Part shown: piece after piece, positions 32,502 to 40,097 of the stretch
Layout: each line of letters starts with the position of its first letter
Position numbering within the stretch: the stretch's first letter is position 1
Assembly (NCBI GenBank): GCA_024398495.1
Contig: JAKSJA010000002.1
Location: forward strand, 1 to 64,000
Origin: Bacteroidaceae bacterium
GTDB taxonomy: Bacteria; Bacteroidota; Bacteroidia; Bacteroidales; Bacteroidaceae
Reading direction: 5' to 3'
Length of the DNA: 64,000 nucleotides
Made by a program: the position numbers and the translations under genes
The notes under the pieces: model-generated
Databases searched by the model: none
Told to the model about the DNA's origin: nothing
The model's input: the letters and a program-made list of their open reading frames with translations, nothing else

Positions 32502-34397
32502 TTATTCAATAGAGAGTTTTTCCACTTCCCATGTCGGTGCACAAGAATCCGTACTCGTATATTTGAAGGCGATATAGATGGTCTTGCCTGCATAGGTTGA
32601 GAAATCGGCAGTATAATCGCCGAAATTCCAATCTGTACCAGCAGGCCAACCTGTCATGTTCACTACCGACCAGTTTGTCTTATCTGTAGAAACCATCACG
32701 TTTACATGGTCTGCACGGTTACCGCCCTTCAACTGATTCATTGCCTCGTGTATTGTAAGTGTACTTACACCTGATGGCAAATTGATGGCAGGAGAGATGA
32801 GCCAACTTTCAGAAGCAAAGCATTTGGAAATGTAAGCAGATGCTTTCATACCGTATCTTGAATCGAAGTTCCATACGTAAGTCAGTCCTTCTGGCAGTGT
32901 CTTGTCTTCAATAGTCCAGTCACCCTGTGAACCTGTTGTTTTAAAGTCCATAAAGTAACCTTCACCTACAGGCTTTGGATCATCACCTGGTTTTGTACCG
33001 AATGTCTTACCATCACACTCTGCGTATGTTGTGCTCTTCAAACCTGCAGTACCGAAGTATTTCTCCAAAGAACCATAGATGAGCAGTTCTTTCTTGTACA
33101 TCCCTGGATTATCCATAAGGTTAATACCTATTCTTACAGCAGAGCCACCAACCAACTGAATAGGGAGACATTTGCTTATATCTGTCTCATCTGCAGAAGT
33201 GGCGATGATGATGTTTGAAGCAACAGCACCGTCAGTTCCGAATACTGCATCTGTTAATTTCTGACCAGATATGAAACCTACAATATAACCTTTCACATAT
33301 CCTTTCTCAGACTGATGAGCCTGTGCACCTGCGATAGTGTATGGGTCATCATAAGTGCCACTACCTTCTTCTGATGGATGAGGTGGTACTGGAGCAGAAC
33401 CACGACTTATCCAATATAAACAACTTTCTCTCTCTTTGGTTTCTGGGGTCGAGTTATACAATGTTACATTGCCATAGACAATAACCGTGTCACCAACTTG
33501 TAACTGGTCTGTAGATGTAAATTTGGCATTATTCAAATAGTAACTTCTATATACATAGAATGTATTTGTATCTGCACCAGTATCAGAAACATAATATGTT
33601 GCGTTGCCATAACTACCCGTATCAAGTTCCTTAATATTAGCTACTATGCCTTTGAAATAAATCTTTTCCGTTGGGATGTTCTCTTCAGCAAACAATTGAA
33701 GTAGTTTTGCTATATTATATGGGTCATCGGCGGTACCACTTCCCTTTGGGTCAATAGGAGTTGGAGGAGGAGGTACAGGCGCTGAACCTTCTTTCATCTC
33801 AAAGTTCTGCAACTCCCATGTTGTAGAAGATAATTCAGGAGCATAGAATGACAATGCTACATACACATTTTCCTTATTTACATAGTCGGCAGGAACAGCA
33901 ATGTTTCCAGATGAATAGAGAGTCCAATCAGAATAACTTGAGCCCACTGGAGTCCAAGGAATTTCTTCCCATGTTGCAGATTCAAAGTCCTTACCATCAT
34001 AATCATTAGATATGAAGATTTTGTGATAATTTTCCCAACCAGAAACTCTGTCAAAATAACGGATAGTGTAGTCAAAGCAGATGACAACATCGCCTGAAAG
34101 AGAATTAGTCTTCAAAGCTGGAGAAATGAGATAACCTGCAACCTCCTTTTTAGACTTTGACCCTGTTCCATCCCAGTCCTGATAACCCGTTGCCTGAACG
34201 TATGAAGAGCCTTGATCCCAAGGATTTTCACCAGAGCCTATCTCCGTAGAAATAAATGTTGTCCATCCTTTATTAAGATTTCCGCTCAGATAAGGCAAAT
34301 CGCCTTGTGAAGGATTGTCGTATGGTTCTGGAACATCAGCACATGCTGCAAACATCAAGCTGAGTAAACCGAATACTAAAAACTTAATCTTTTTCAT
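32502..34397 (-). CDS. Surface lipoprotein with choice-of-anchor-J and OB-fold/DUF6359 domains
   Basis: A 631-aa predicted lipoprotein (MKKIKFLVFGLLSLMFAAC, lipidated Cys at 19). Visible modules: a choice-of-anchor-J-like beta domain (about 30-205), an OB-fold-like segment introduced by GSGTADDPYNIAKLL (about 215-335), a second OB/DUF6359-like segment introduced by GSGTYDDPYTIAGAQ (about 345-475), and a final beta domain (about 485-631). OB-fold segments of this kind recur in Bacteroidetes extracellular nucleases and their partners. It is the third gene after the TonB receptor, 24 nt downstream of the DUF5689 gene, and is closed by a terminator. A nucleic-acid-binding surface protein is the best inference; direct evidence is limited to fold resemblance. 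Confidence 0.78.
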   Translation of the reverse strand: MKKIKFLVFGLLSLMFAACADVPEPYDNPSQGDLPYLSGNLNKGWTTFISTEIGSGENPWDQGSSYVQATGYQDWDGTGSKSKKEVAGYLISPALKTNSLSGDVVICFDYTIRYFDRVSGWENYHKIFISNDYDGKDFESATWEEIPWTPVGSSYSDWTLYSSGNIAVPADYVNKENVYVALSFYAPELSSTTWELQNFEMKEGSAPVPPPPTPIDPKGSGTADDPYNIAKLLQLFAEENIPTEKIYFKGIVANIKELDTGSYGNATYYVSDTGADTNTFYVYRSYYLNNAKFTSTDQLQVGDTVIVYGNVTLYNSTPETKERESCLYWISRGSAPVPPHPSEEGSGTYDDPYTIAGAQAHQSEKGYVKGYIVGFISGQKLTDAVFGTDGAVASNIIIATSADETDISKCLPIQLVGGSAVRIGINLMDNPGMYKKELLIYGSLEKYFGTAGLKSTTYAECDGKTFGTKPGDDPKPVGEGYFMDFKTTGSQGDWTIEDKTLPEGLTYVWNFDSRYGMKASAYISKCFASESWLISPAINLPSGVSTLTIHEAMNQLKGGNRADHVNVMVSTDKTNWSVVNMTGWPAGTDWNFGDYTADFSTYAGKTIYIAFKYTSTDSCAPTWEVEKLSIE

Positions 34398-34421
34398 TGT
34401 ATTTTGTATTTTTATTTGTTT

Positions 34422-35309
34422 TTACTTATCTAATAACTCATCACAATCATCAATAGAACGCAGGATAAATTCCCAGTTGCTCTTGTAGCGTTTCACCGTA
34501 CCGCGTATGTTAACCTTTCCTGCCGGTATTGTGTCTGCACAGAATCGAGCATAGTTGCTTGTATAAACCATTACTGAAGAACCCTGTTCTACGAAATAGA
34601 GAGATTTTGAACCAGAACCAACATTTGGTGTTGCCCATGTGGTCTTGCCACCTTCTTTGAAGGTCACATTCTTTATTTCTCCCAATACTCCTGCATCCTT
34701 GAATAAATCCCAGGAGGTCTTTGTTGAACCTTCCGCAAATGTAACCGGCCCATAGACATAATTCTCGGAATCTACACCAGAGAAATTCTTATCATAACGA
34801 TATACCTCACCTGTAATCTTGAAATGCTGTTGCCATAGCATAGGATTCATACGTGACACATAAGTACTTCCTGAAGTGTTTGTATAAGGAGTTCCTATCT
34901 CAGCCTGCAGACCATAGTTACCGACATATAATCCTTGCAGTTCAACCAATATCTCAGTACCAAGAGGAAGATATCCCCAAATACCGCCTTGAGAGATAGC
35001 GATGATGATTGCACCAGTCTCATCTTGAACAGCAATCTCGCTATACATATTTCCACCTATGTCATTTCCTGTCACAACACACAATAACTGCATTGGTTCT
35101 GTTACCTGTTCATAAGCATAATCCGTCGTAATCTGGCTCTTATACATATTCTTCAGGTCTGCAATAGAGATGACATTTGTCTTCTTCAAATCATTGTTAC
35201 CATATACACCTTCCGTGTTAGGAGTATCCCAATCCTTATCCATACAGCTTGTCACACAAACTGTCATGATGAACATCAAACTGATTGTTAAAAACTTTAT
35301 ATTTTTCAT
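34422..35309 (-). CDS. DUF5689-type surface lipoprotein
   Basis: A 295-aa predicted lipoprotein (MKNIKFLTISLMFIMTVCVTSC, lipidated Cys at 22). It has the DUF5689 pattern: TNVISIADLKNMYKSQ, LLCVVTGNDIGGNMYSEIAV and GAIIIAISQGGIWGYLPLG, an OB-like barrel that describes itself as a modified nucleic-acid or glycan binder in many annotations. The gene lies between the receptor gene (15 nt upstream) and the 631-aa lipoprotein gene. In Bacteroidetes such receptor-lipoprotein pairs act like SusC/SusD pairs, so it likely captures ligand for the receptor. The ligand is not known from sequence. Confidence 0.8.
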   Translation of the reverse strand: MKNIKFLTISLMFIMTVCVTSCMDKDWDTPNTEGVYGNNDLKKTNVISIADLKNMYKSQITTDYAYEQVTEPMQLLCVVTGNDIGGNMYSEIAVQDETGAIIIAISQGGIWGYLPLGTEILVELQGLYVGNYGLQAEIGTPYTNTSGSTYVSRMNPMLWQQHFKITGEVYRYDKNFSGVDSENYVYGPVTFAEGSTKTSWDLFKDAGVLGEIKNVTFKEGGKTTWATPNVGSGSKSLYFVEQGSSVMVYTSNYARFCADTIPAGKVNIRGTVKRYKSNWEFILRSIDDCDELLDK

Positions 35310-35324
35310 AACTCTGCCTCCTTC

Positions 35325-37871
35325 TTAGAATCTATATGAAACAATGAACATACCGTTAATGCCATAGGCATAGTATTTTTTCGGATTCATACTGAACACA
35401 TAAGTACGTGCATTACCACTGCTGGTATAGTCGGCACGACTTTGTTCGTAACCACCTGTACAGAAGTCACGTTTGTTCAGGATGTTAGTAAGCATAAGGT
35501 TTACAGAAAGAGATCCTTTCTTTACATATATGGAACGTCCAATACTTGCATCAAGCATAAAACCTCCGTTTCCTTTTGCCTGCGAAGCCTTGTCGTAATC
35601 GAATTCACCTGTGTTGGTAATAAGATCATTTGCTGCTGCTGTACTCTCGAAACGATAAGTAGGAGAATAAGACAGATAGATACGGTCGTAGTAGTTTCCA
35701 TACAAATCAAGATACCATCCTTTTGCATGATAACTCAATCCAAGACTGGCAGCCGTCAAAGGTGTACTGCTTTCACGCATACCCTTGATGTGTGCAACAT
35801 CGTCATCGTATGTACCTTTTGTTGACATCAGATAACGTACATCTACATCGTTCATATACTTAGCCTCACCAATAGTTCCGAGTAAGTTTACATCAAAAGC
35901 AGATGTTATCCTTATCTTTGCGCCCAGTTCAGCTCCGTAATATTCTTTGTCAATTCCTGTTAAAGACATGTAAGAGAAAGAATTGGCATCATCAAAGTAT
36001 AATGGCAACCACTCTGTAGCATCCTTAGTCTGACTGTAGTATCCCATGAGATTTACTTTCAGCCACGCACTCTGATATTGATATGATATTTCAGAGGAGA
36101 ATATTTTTTCTACATTCAGATTATTGACAAAATCATTGTTTACTTCTGGAGCAGCGAAAGCTGTACTTGCTATAGGTGCCATTGTCTCAAATCCACATCC
36201 TAATGATAACGAATGTCCTCTGCCAAGGGTAATGAAAGCACCTGTCTTTGCACCACCGTCAAGGAACTTTGCTGTCTCACTCTTTCCGAGAGAGTTGGTT
36301 GGAGCAAGTCCGTTCTGCATCTTACCATCGCGTTGCATCGTGGTACCACCAATCCTACCACTCAGGTAATAATGCATTGCCCGATAGTCACCGGCAAATG
36401 TAGCCCATGCATTTGCTTTGTTTGTCAAGAGATTGTAATCAGCCATAAACTTATCACCTTCTCCTACCATCTTTCCGCCATCACGCATATCATACATGAG
36501 CTGAGTAGAACCAGTACCATAATTACTGGAAGCATAAGTGTTGATATTGTGGAAAGACTTTGCACCGAGCATATCATCAATAGTATAATAATGATACCCA
36601 ACATTTCTCTGCAGAGAGAAGCCGCCTGTCAACTTGTGGTTTTTGTTTATCTGATGCTGGATGTTTGAAGCGAGTGTCAGGTTGAACACGTTATTATGTC
36701 TTGCCTGCAAGTAATACATAGCATCAACGCCAGCCTTGTTGGCAGACTCATTGGAAGCATAAAGTTGATTCCAGTTTATCTGTCTGTTAGCCTCTGAACT
36801 GGTAAAATAGTCATAAGCCGTCTGCCAGTCTCGTAAGTTCTGCAAGGTACGGTTAGGACTGTCTTTATCCCATACATTATAGAAATTACTTGGCATCTTC
36901 TTGTAATAGTCCGGCTGTGGGTTTTCAGAATTGTTGTAATTCAACTTCGTTGTGCTGTACATACTGTAGCGGCCAGACAGTGTTGTAGTGAGTTTTGTGT
37001 CGTTGTTTATCTTCCAATCCCAAGTAAACAATCCTGTTGGAGCATAATCTTTAACAACACGTGAATTACGGACCTTGCCATCCTGGTAGCCCCAGTAAGG
37101 GTTGTAAGTATAACTGTTTGCTAACCAGTAACCTTCATCTGTGGAAGCACCTTGTGTAGAACGTTCTGTCGGGTTACCCCATGTCACGAATGAAATACTG
37201 TGCTGGTCATTGATACGTTTTTCCATTCCAAGGAAATAGGACAGAGCATTATAGAACGTACCCTTTACATAACCACGCTGTGCCCAACGATAGGTAACAG
37301 CAGCAGAGAATGCCCAACCGTTTTCCATAAGTCCGGTGTTGTACGTGTACATACCACGAACAGTGTAGTTTCTGTTAGCACCGGCTACGGAAGCCTTGTG
37401 GCCATTTGCGAAACTGCTTGGACGGAAATTGTAATTGTTACTACCTGCCATACCACCCATCGTATAGGTGTTGTCTTCAAAAGGCAATGTACTTTCTACA
37501 CCACGGGTCTGATTGTTAAGACCACCTACGAGAGAATACCCGAAAGAACCTCTTTCCAGGTCGTTCATGGGGTTGCCATTGATATAAATATCATTGTACT
37601 TCGGGTTCATACCACGATACTTGAAACGCATCGGACTGAACCTGTACCCCACATTGCTGGCATAGATGTTTGACGAGCTTCCGACGATACTCACGTTTTG
37701 TGACATATCATCATTCTCACCCAACTGAGTTTCGGTAAAGGTAAAGGTGTTTTCCGTCATCTCTGACTCCTCACCTGTTTTCAGTGTGCCTTCACCATTC
37801 TTATCAGTTTGAGCAAAGGAAATCTGTGCGCAACAAAATGCCAAAAGGATAAATTTGAATTTTAAACGCAT
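35325..37871 (-). CDS. TonB-dependent outer-membrane receptor
   Basis: Outer-membrane beta-barrel importer. A longer frame begins at 37943, but the ATG at 37871 gives 848 aa with a signal peptide (MRLKFKFILLAFCCAQISFAQ). Residues about 45-190 look like the plug (FKYRGMNPKYNDIYINGNPM); the rest is barrel, rich in aromatic and polar strands, ending YGINGMFIVSYRF with the C-terminal aromatic residue needed for barrel assembly. No SusC-type carboxypeptidase-regulatory domain is visible. It heads a receptor/DUF5689/OB-lipoprotein operon with a textbook promoter and a terminator. A nucleic-acid or nucleotide substrate is suggested by the OB-fold partners and the neighbouring nuclease; this is inference. 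Confidence 0.85.
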   Translation of the reverse strand: MRLKFKFILLAFCCAQISFAQTDKNGEGTLKTGEESEMTENTFTFTETQLGENDDMSQNVSIVGSSSNIYASNVGYRFSPMRFKYRGMNPKYNDIYINGNPMNDLERGSFGYSLVGGLNNQTRGVESTLPFEDNTYTMGGMAGSNNYNFRPSSFANGHKASVAGANRNYTVRGMYTYNTGLMENGWAFSAAVTYRWAQRGYVKGTFYNALSYFLGMEKRINDQHSISFVTWGNPTERSTQGASTDEGYWLANSYTYNPYWGYQDGKVRNSRVVKDYAPTGLFTWDWKINNDTKLTTTLSGRYSMYSTTKLNYNNSENPQPDYYKKMPSNFYNVWDKDSPNRTLQNLRDWQTAYDYFTSSEANRQINWNQLYASNESANKAGVDAMYYLQARHNNVFNLTLASNIQHQINKNHKLTGGFSLQRNVGYHYYTIDDMLGAKSFHNINTYASSNYGTGSTQLMYDMRDGGKMVGEGDKFMADYNLLTNKANAWATFAGDYRAMHYYLSGRIGGTTMQRDGKMQNGLAPTNSLGKSETAKFLDGGAKTGAFITLGRGHSLSLGCGFETMAPIASTAFAAPEVNNDFVNNLNVEKIFSSEISYQYQSAWLKVNLMGYYSQTKDATEWLPLYFDDANSFSYMSLTGIDKEYYGAELGAKIRITSAFDVNLLGTIGEAKYMNDVDVRYLMSTKGTYDDDVAHIKGMRESSTPLTAASLGLSYHAKGWYLDLYGNYYDRIYLSYSPTYRFESTAAANDLITNTGEFDYDKASQAKGNGGFMLDASIGRSIYVKKGSLSVNLMLTNILNKRDFCTGGYEQSRADYTSSGNARTYVFSMNPKKYYAYGINGMFIVSYRF

Positions 37872-37925
37872 AATTATTTTGGAATAAATGTATTTGTTTG
37901 TGATTTCGGTGTTTTTATCGGTTCG

Positions 37926-37957
37926 CAAAATTACAATAAACAAAAGACAAAAACAAA
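37926..37957 (-). promoter_or_regulatory. Promoter of the TonB-receptor operon
   Basis: Minus-strand TTTG (complement of 37954-37957), exactly 20 nt, then TAATTTTG (complement of 37926-37933). The leader would be about 48 nt. Confidence 0.75.
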
Positions 37958-37994
37958 AAATAATGGAATTATTTTAGAGTTATGTGTTTTATTG

Positions 37995-38002
37995 TATCTT
38001 TG
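37995..38002 (+). promoter_or_regulatory. -7 element of aroA, nearly abutting the start codon
   Basis: TATCTTTG with a TTTT (37972-37975) 19 nt upstream. Only 5 nt separate it from the aroA ATG, so transcription would start at or within a few bases of the start codon. Confidence 0.55.
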
Positions 38003-38007
38003 CAAAG

Positions 38008-39207
38008 ATGAAATACAAAATCACTGCACCAAAAAAAATGAAGGCAGAAGTGACACTGCCTGCATCAAAGAGCATCAGCAACAGAGCATTGATGATAAGG
38101 GCTTTGTGTAAAGAAAATTTTATTATCAAGAATCTCTCCGACTGTGATGACACCCAAATCATTACTGAGGCACTCAATGCGAAAAAAAAGGACTCTCCAC
38201 AGACTATCGATATTGGTAATTGTGGCACTGCAATGCGTTTTCTTACAGCCTATTTCGCCATACAGGAAGGAGAATTTATATTGACTGGCAACGAGCGGAT
38301 GAAATGTCGCCCTATCGGAGAACTTGTTAATGCCTTACAATCTCTCGGAGCAGACATCAAATATATGGGAAAAACGGGATTCCCTCCGCTCAAGATTACT
38401 GGTAAAAAGTTTGATGGTGGAATGGTGGAAATCTCCAGCAACATCTCTTCACAATTCGTGTCTGCACTACTGCTTATTGCACCTATTCTAAAGAATGGCA
38501 TTTCAATAAAACTAAGCGATGAAATCGCATCAAAACCATACATAGGCACCACCATCTGGTTGATGAAAGAATTTGGTATTGAAACAGAATGGACAGAGTC
38601 CAACATCCTGATAGTAAAACCTCAAAAATACGTACCTCACGACATTATCATAGAAAAAGATTGGAGTGCTACATCTTATTGGTATGAGATTGTTGCATTA
38701 AGCGAAGACCCTGATGCTGAAGTTGTCTTGAAAGGAATGAATAGAAACAGTGCGCAGGGGGATAAAATCATCATTGACATCTTCAAATCATTGAATGTAA
38801 GTTCTAAATTTGTTGGCTCGGACCTTATCATAAAGAAAACAGGTAAGTCGCCAATATGCGAGAAACCTATTTCTTTCCGCGATTGCCCGGACATTGCCCC
38901 CACACTGATGGCAACATGCAAGGCCCTTGGTATAAGACCACAGTTTATTGGGTTGGAAAACCTAAAATACAAAGAATCTGACAGACTTGCGGCAATGGAA
39001 GAAGAACTAAGAAAAATAGACAGTTTCAGCAATACATTATCTTTTCATTCTCATGACGACCATCGCATTGCCATGTCGCTTGCACCATTATCATTATGTG
39101 GTCATACCTTATCGATTGATGATGTTGATGTCGTAAAAAAATCCTACCCTTCTTTTTGGCAGGACCTCAGAAGAGCAGGATTTGATATTGTAGATTTTGT
39201 TCAATGA
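38008..39207 (+). CDS. aroA: 3-phosphoshikimate 1-carboxyvinyltransferase (EPSP synthase)
   Basis: Joins PEP and shikimate 3-phosphate in aromatic amino-acid synthesis. The frame extends upstream to 37984, but that would include the -7 promoter element; the ATG at 38008 gives 399 aa starting MKYKITAPKKMKAEVTLPAS. Signatures: LPASKSISNRALMIRAL (near residue 16), GNCGTAMRFLTAYF (near 72), the shikimate-binding RPIGELVNALQSLGA (near 100), and HDDHRIAMSLAPL (near 351). It is slightly short of the 420-430 aa of proteobacterial AroA, as usual in Bacteroidales. The gene stands alone and converges on the OmpA-like gene with 4 nt between stops. The promoter geometry suggests a leaderless message. Confidence 0.95.
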   Translation: MKYKITAPKKMKAEVTLPASKSISNRALMIRALCKENFIIKNLSDCDDTQIITEALNAKKKDSPQTIDIGNCGTAMRFLTAYFAIQEGEFILTGNERMKCRPIGELVNALQSLGADIKYMGKTGFPPLKITGKKFDGGMVEISSNISSQFVSALLLIAPILKNGISIKLSDEIASKPYIGTTIWLMKEFGIETEWTESNILIVKPQKYVPHDIIIEKDWSATSYWYEIVALSEDPDAEVVLKGMNRNSAQGDKIIIDIFKSLNVSSKFVGSDLIIKKTGKSPICEKPISFRDCPDIAPTLMATCKALGIRPQFIGLENLKYKESDRLAAMEEELRKIDSFSNTLSFHSHDDHRIAMSLAPLSLCGHTLSIDDVDVVKKSYPSFWQDLRRAGFDIVDFVQ

Positions 39208-39211
39208 CGAC

Positions 39212-40045
39212 TTACTGAGCAGGTTTGGCATCAATAAGATCCATGAACTGATCCAGTTTCGGAGTTATGATAATCTGTGTACGGCGGTTACGCTGCTGTC
39301 CCACTTCTGAATCATTGTCAGCAATAGGATTGTATTCTCCTCGACCACCGGCTGTCATACGCTTAGGATCTACACCGAACTTGTTCTGCAGATACTGAAC
39401 AACACTTGATGCACGCAGACAACTGAGGTCCCAGTTGTTACGGATATTGGTACGACTGATCGGAACATTGTCCGTATTACCCTCAATGAGAACGTCATAA
39501 TCCTTGTAATCAGTTATAATCTTTGAAATCTTTGAAAGGATTTCTTCTGCACGGCTACTGATTTCATAACTACCAGTCTTGTAGAGCATATTGTCATTAA
39601 GTGATATATATACCACTCCCTTCAATACCTGCACATCAACATCTTTCAGTTCTTCTCTTGACAGAGAACGTGTAAGGTTGTTGGTAAGAATGAGATTCAA
39701 AGAGTCTGATTTACTCTTCAGCTCCGTCAGATGACGGATATACTGATTGGATTCGTTAATCTGATCAACGAGTTTAGAGATGTTGACATTTGTCTCGCTG
39801 CCTGATTTGAGACTGTTGTCAAGAGAAGACTGCAATGCCTTATTGGCAGTGAGTAGAGTCTTCAGTTGATCTTCAAGACTGAGCACTCGTGCATTAGCCG
39901 CAGCGAGTTGTTCCTTAGTGTCCTGATAACTGCCCTGTAACTGTTTGTTTTCAGTTTGACAATTTTCCAACGCTTTTTTGCTTGCGCAAGAATTGAAACC
40001 TACGCAGCAAACAACTGTTAATACTAAAATACTTAACTTTTTCAT
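39212..40045 (-). CDS. OmpA-family peptidoglycan-binding lipoprotein
   Basis: A 277-aa envelope protein. The signal peptide MKKLSILVLTVVCCVGFNSC ends in a predicted lipidated Cys at residue 20. Residues about 25-125 form a coiled coil (heptad-like KQLQGSYQDTKEQLAAANAR). The C-terminal 140 residues are an OmpA/MotB domain with NWDLSCLRASSVVQYLQ, the peptidoglycan-contacting Asp in the segment before it, and GRGEYNPIADNDSEVGQQRN with the conserved NRRTQI following. It likely tethers the outer membrane to the wall. It lies downstream of the beta-barrel gene on the same strand, 52 nt apart. Confidence 0.92.
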   Translation of the reverse strand: MKKLSILVLTVVCCVGFNSCASKKALENCQTENKQLQGSYQDTKEQLAAANARVLSLEDQLKTLLTANKALQSSLDNSLKSGSETNVNISKLVDQINESNQYIRHLTELKSKSDSLNLILTNNLTRSLSREELKDVDVQVLKGVVYISLNDNMLYKTGSYEISSRAEEILSKISKIITDYKDYDVLIEGNTDNVPISRTNIRNNWDLSCLRASSVVQYLQNKFGVDPKRMTAGGRGEYNPIADNDSEVGQQRNRRTQIIITPKLDQFMDLIDAKPAQ

Positions 40046-40097
40046 GATTTTTTCTGTTTAATCAATTATTAGACGTCTAAAATATGTATTGGTTTAA

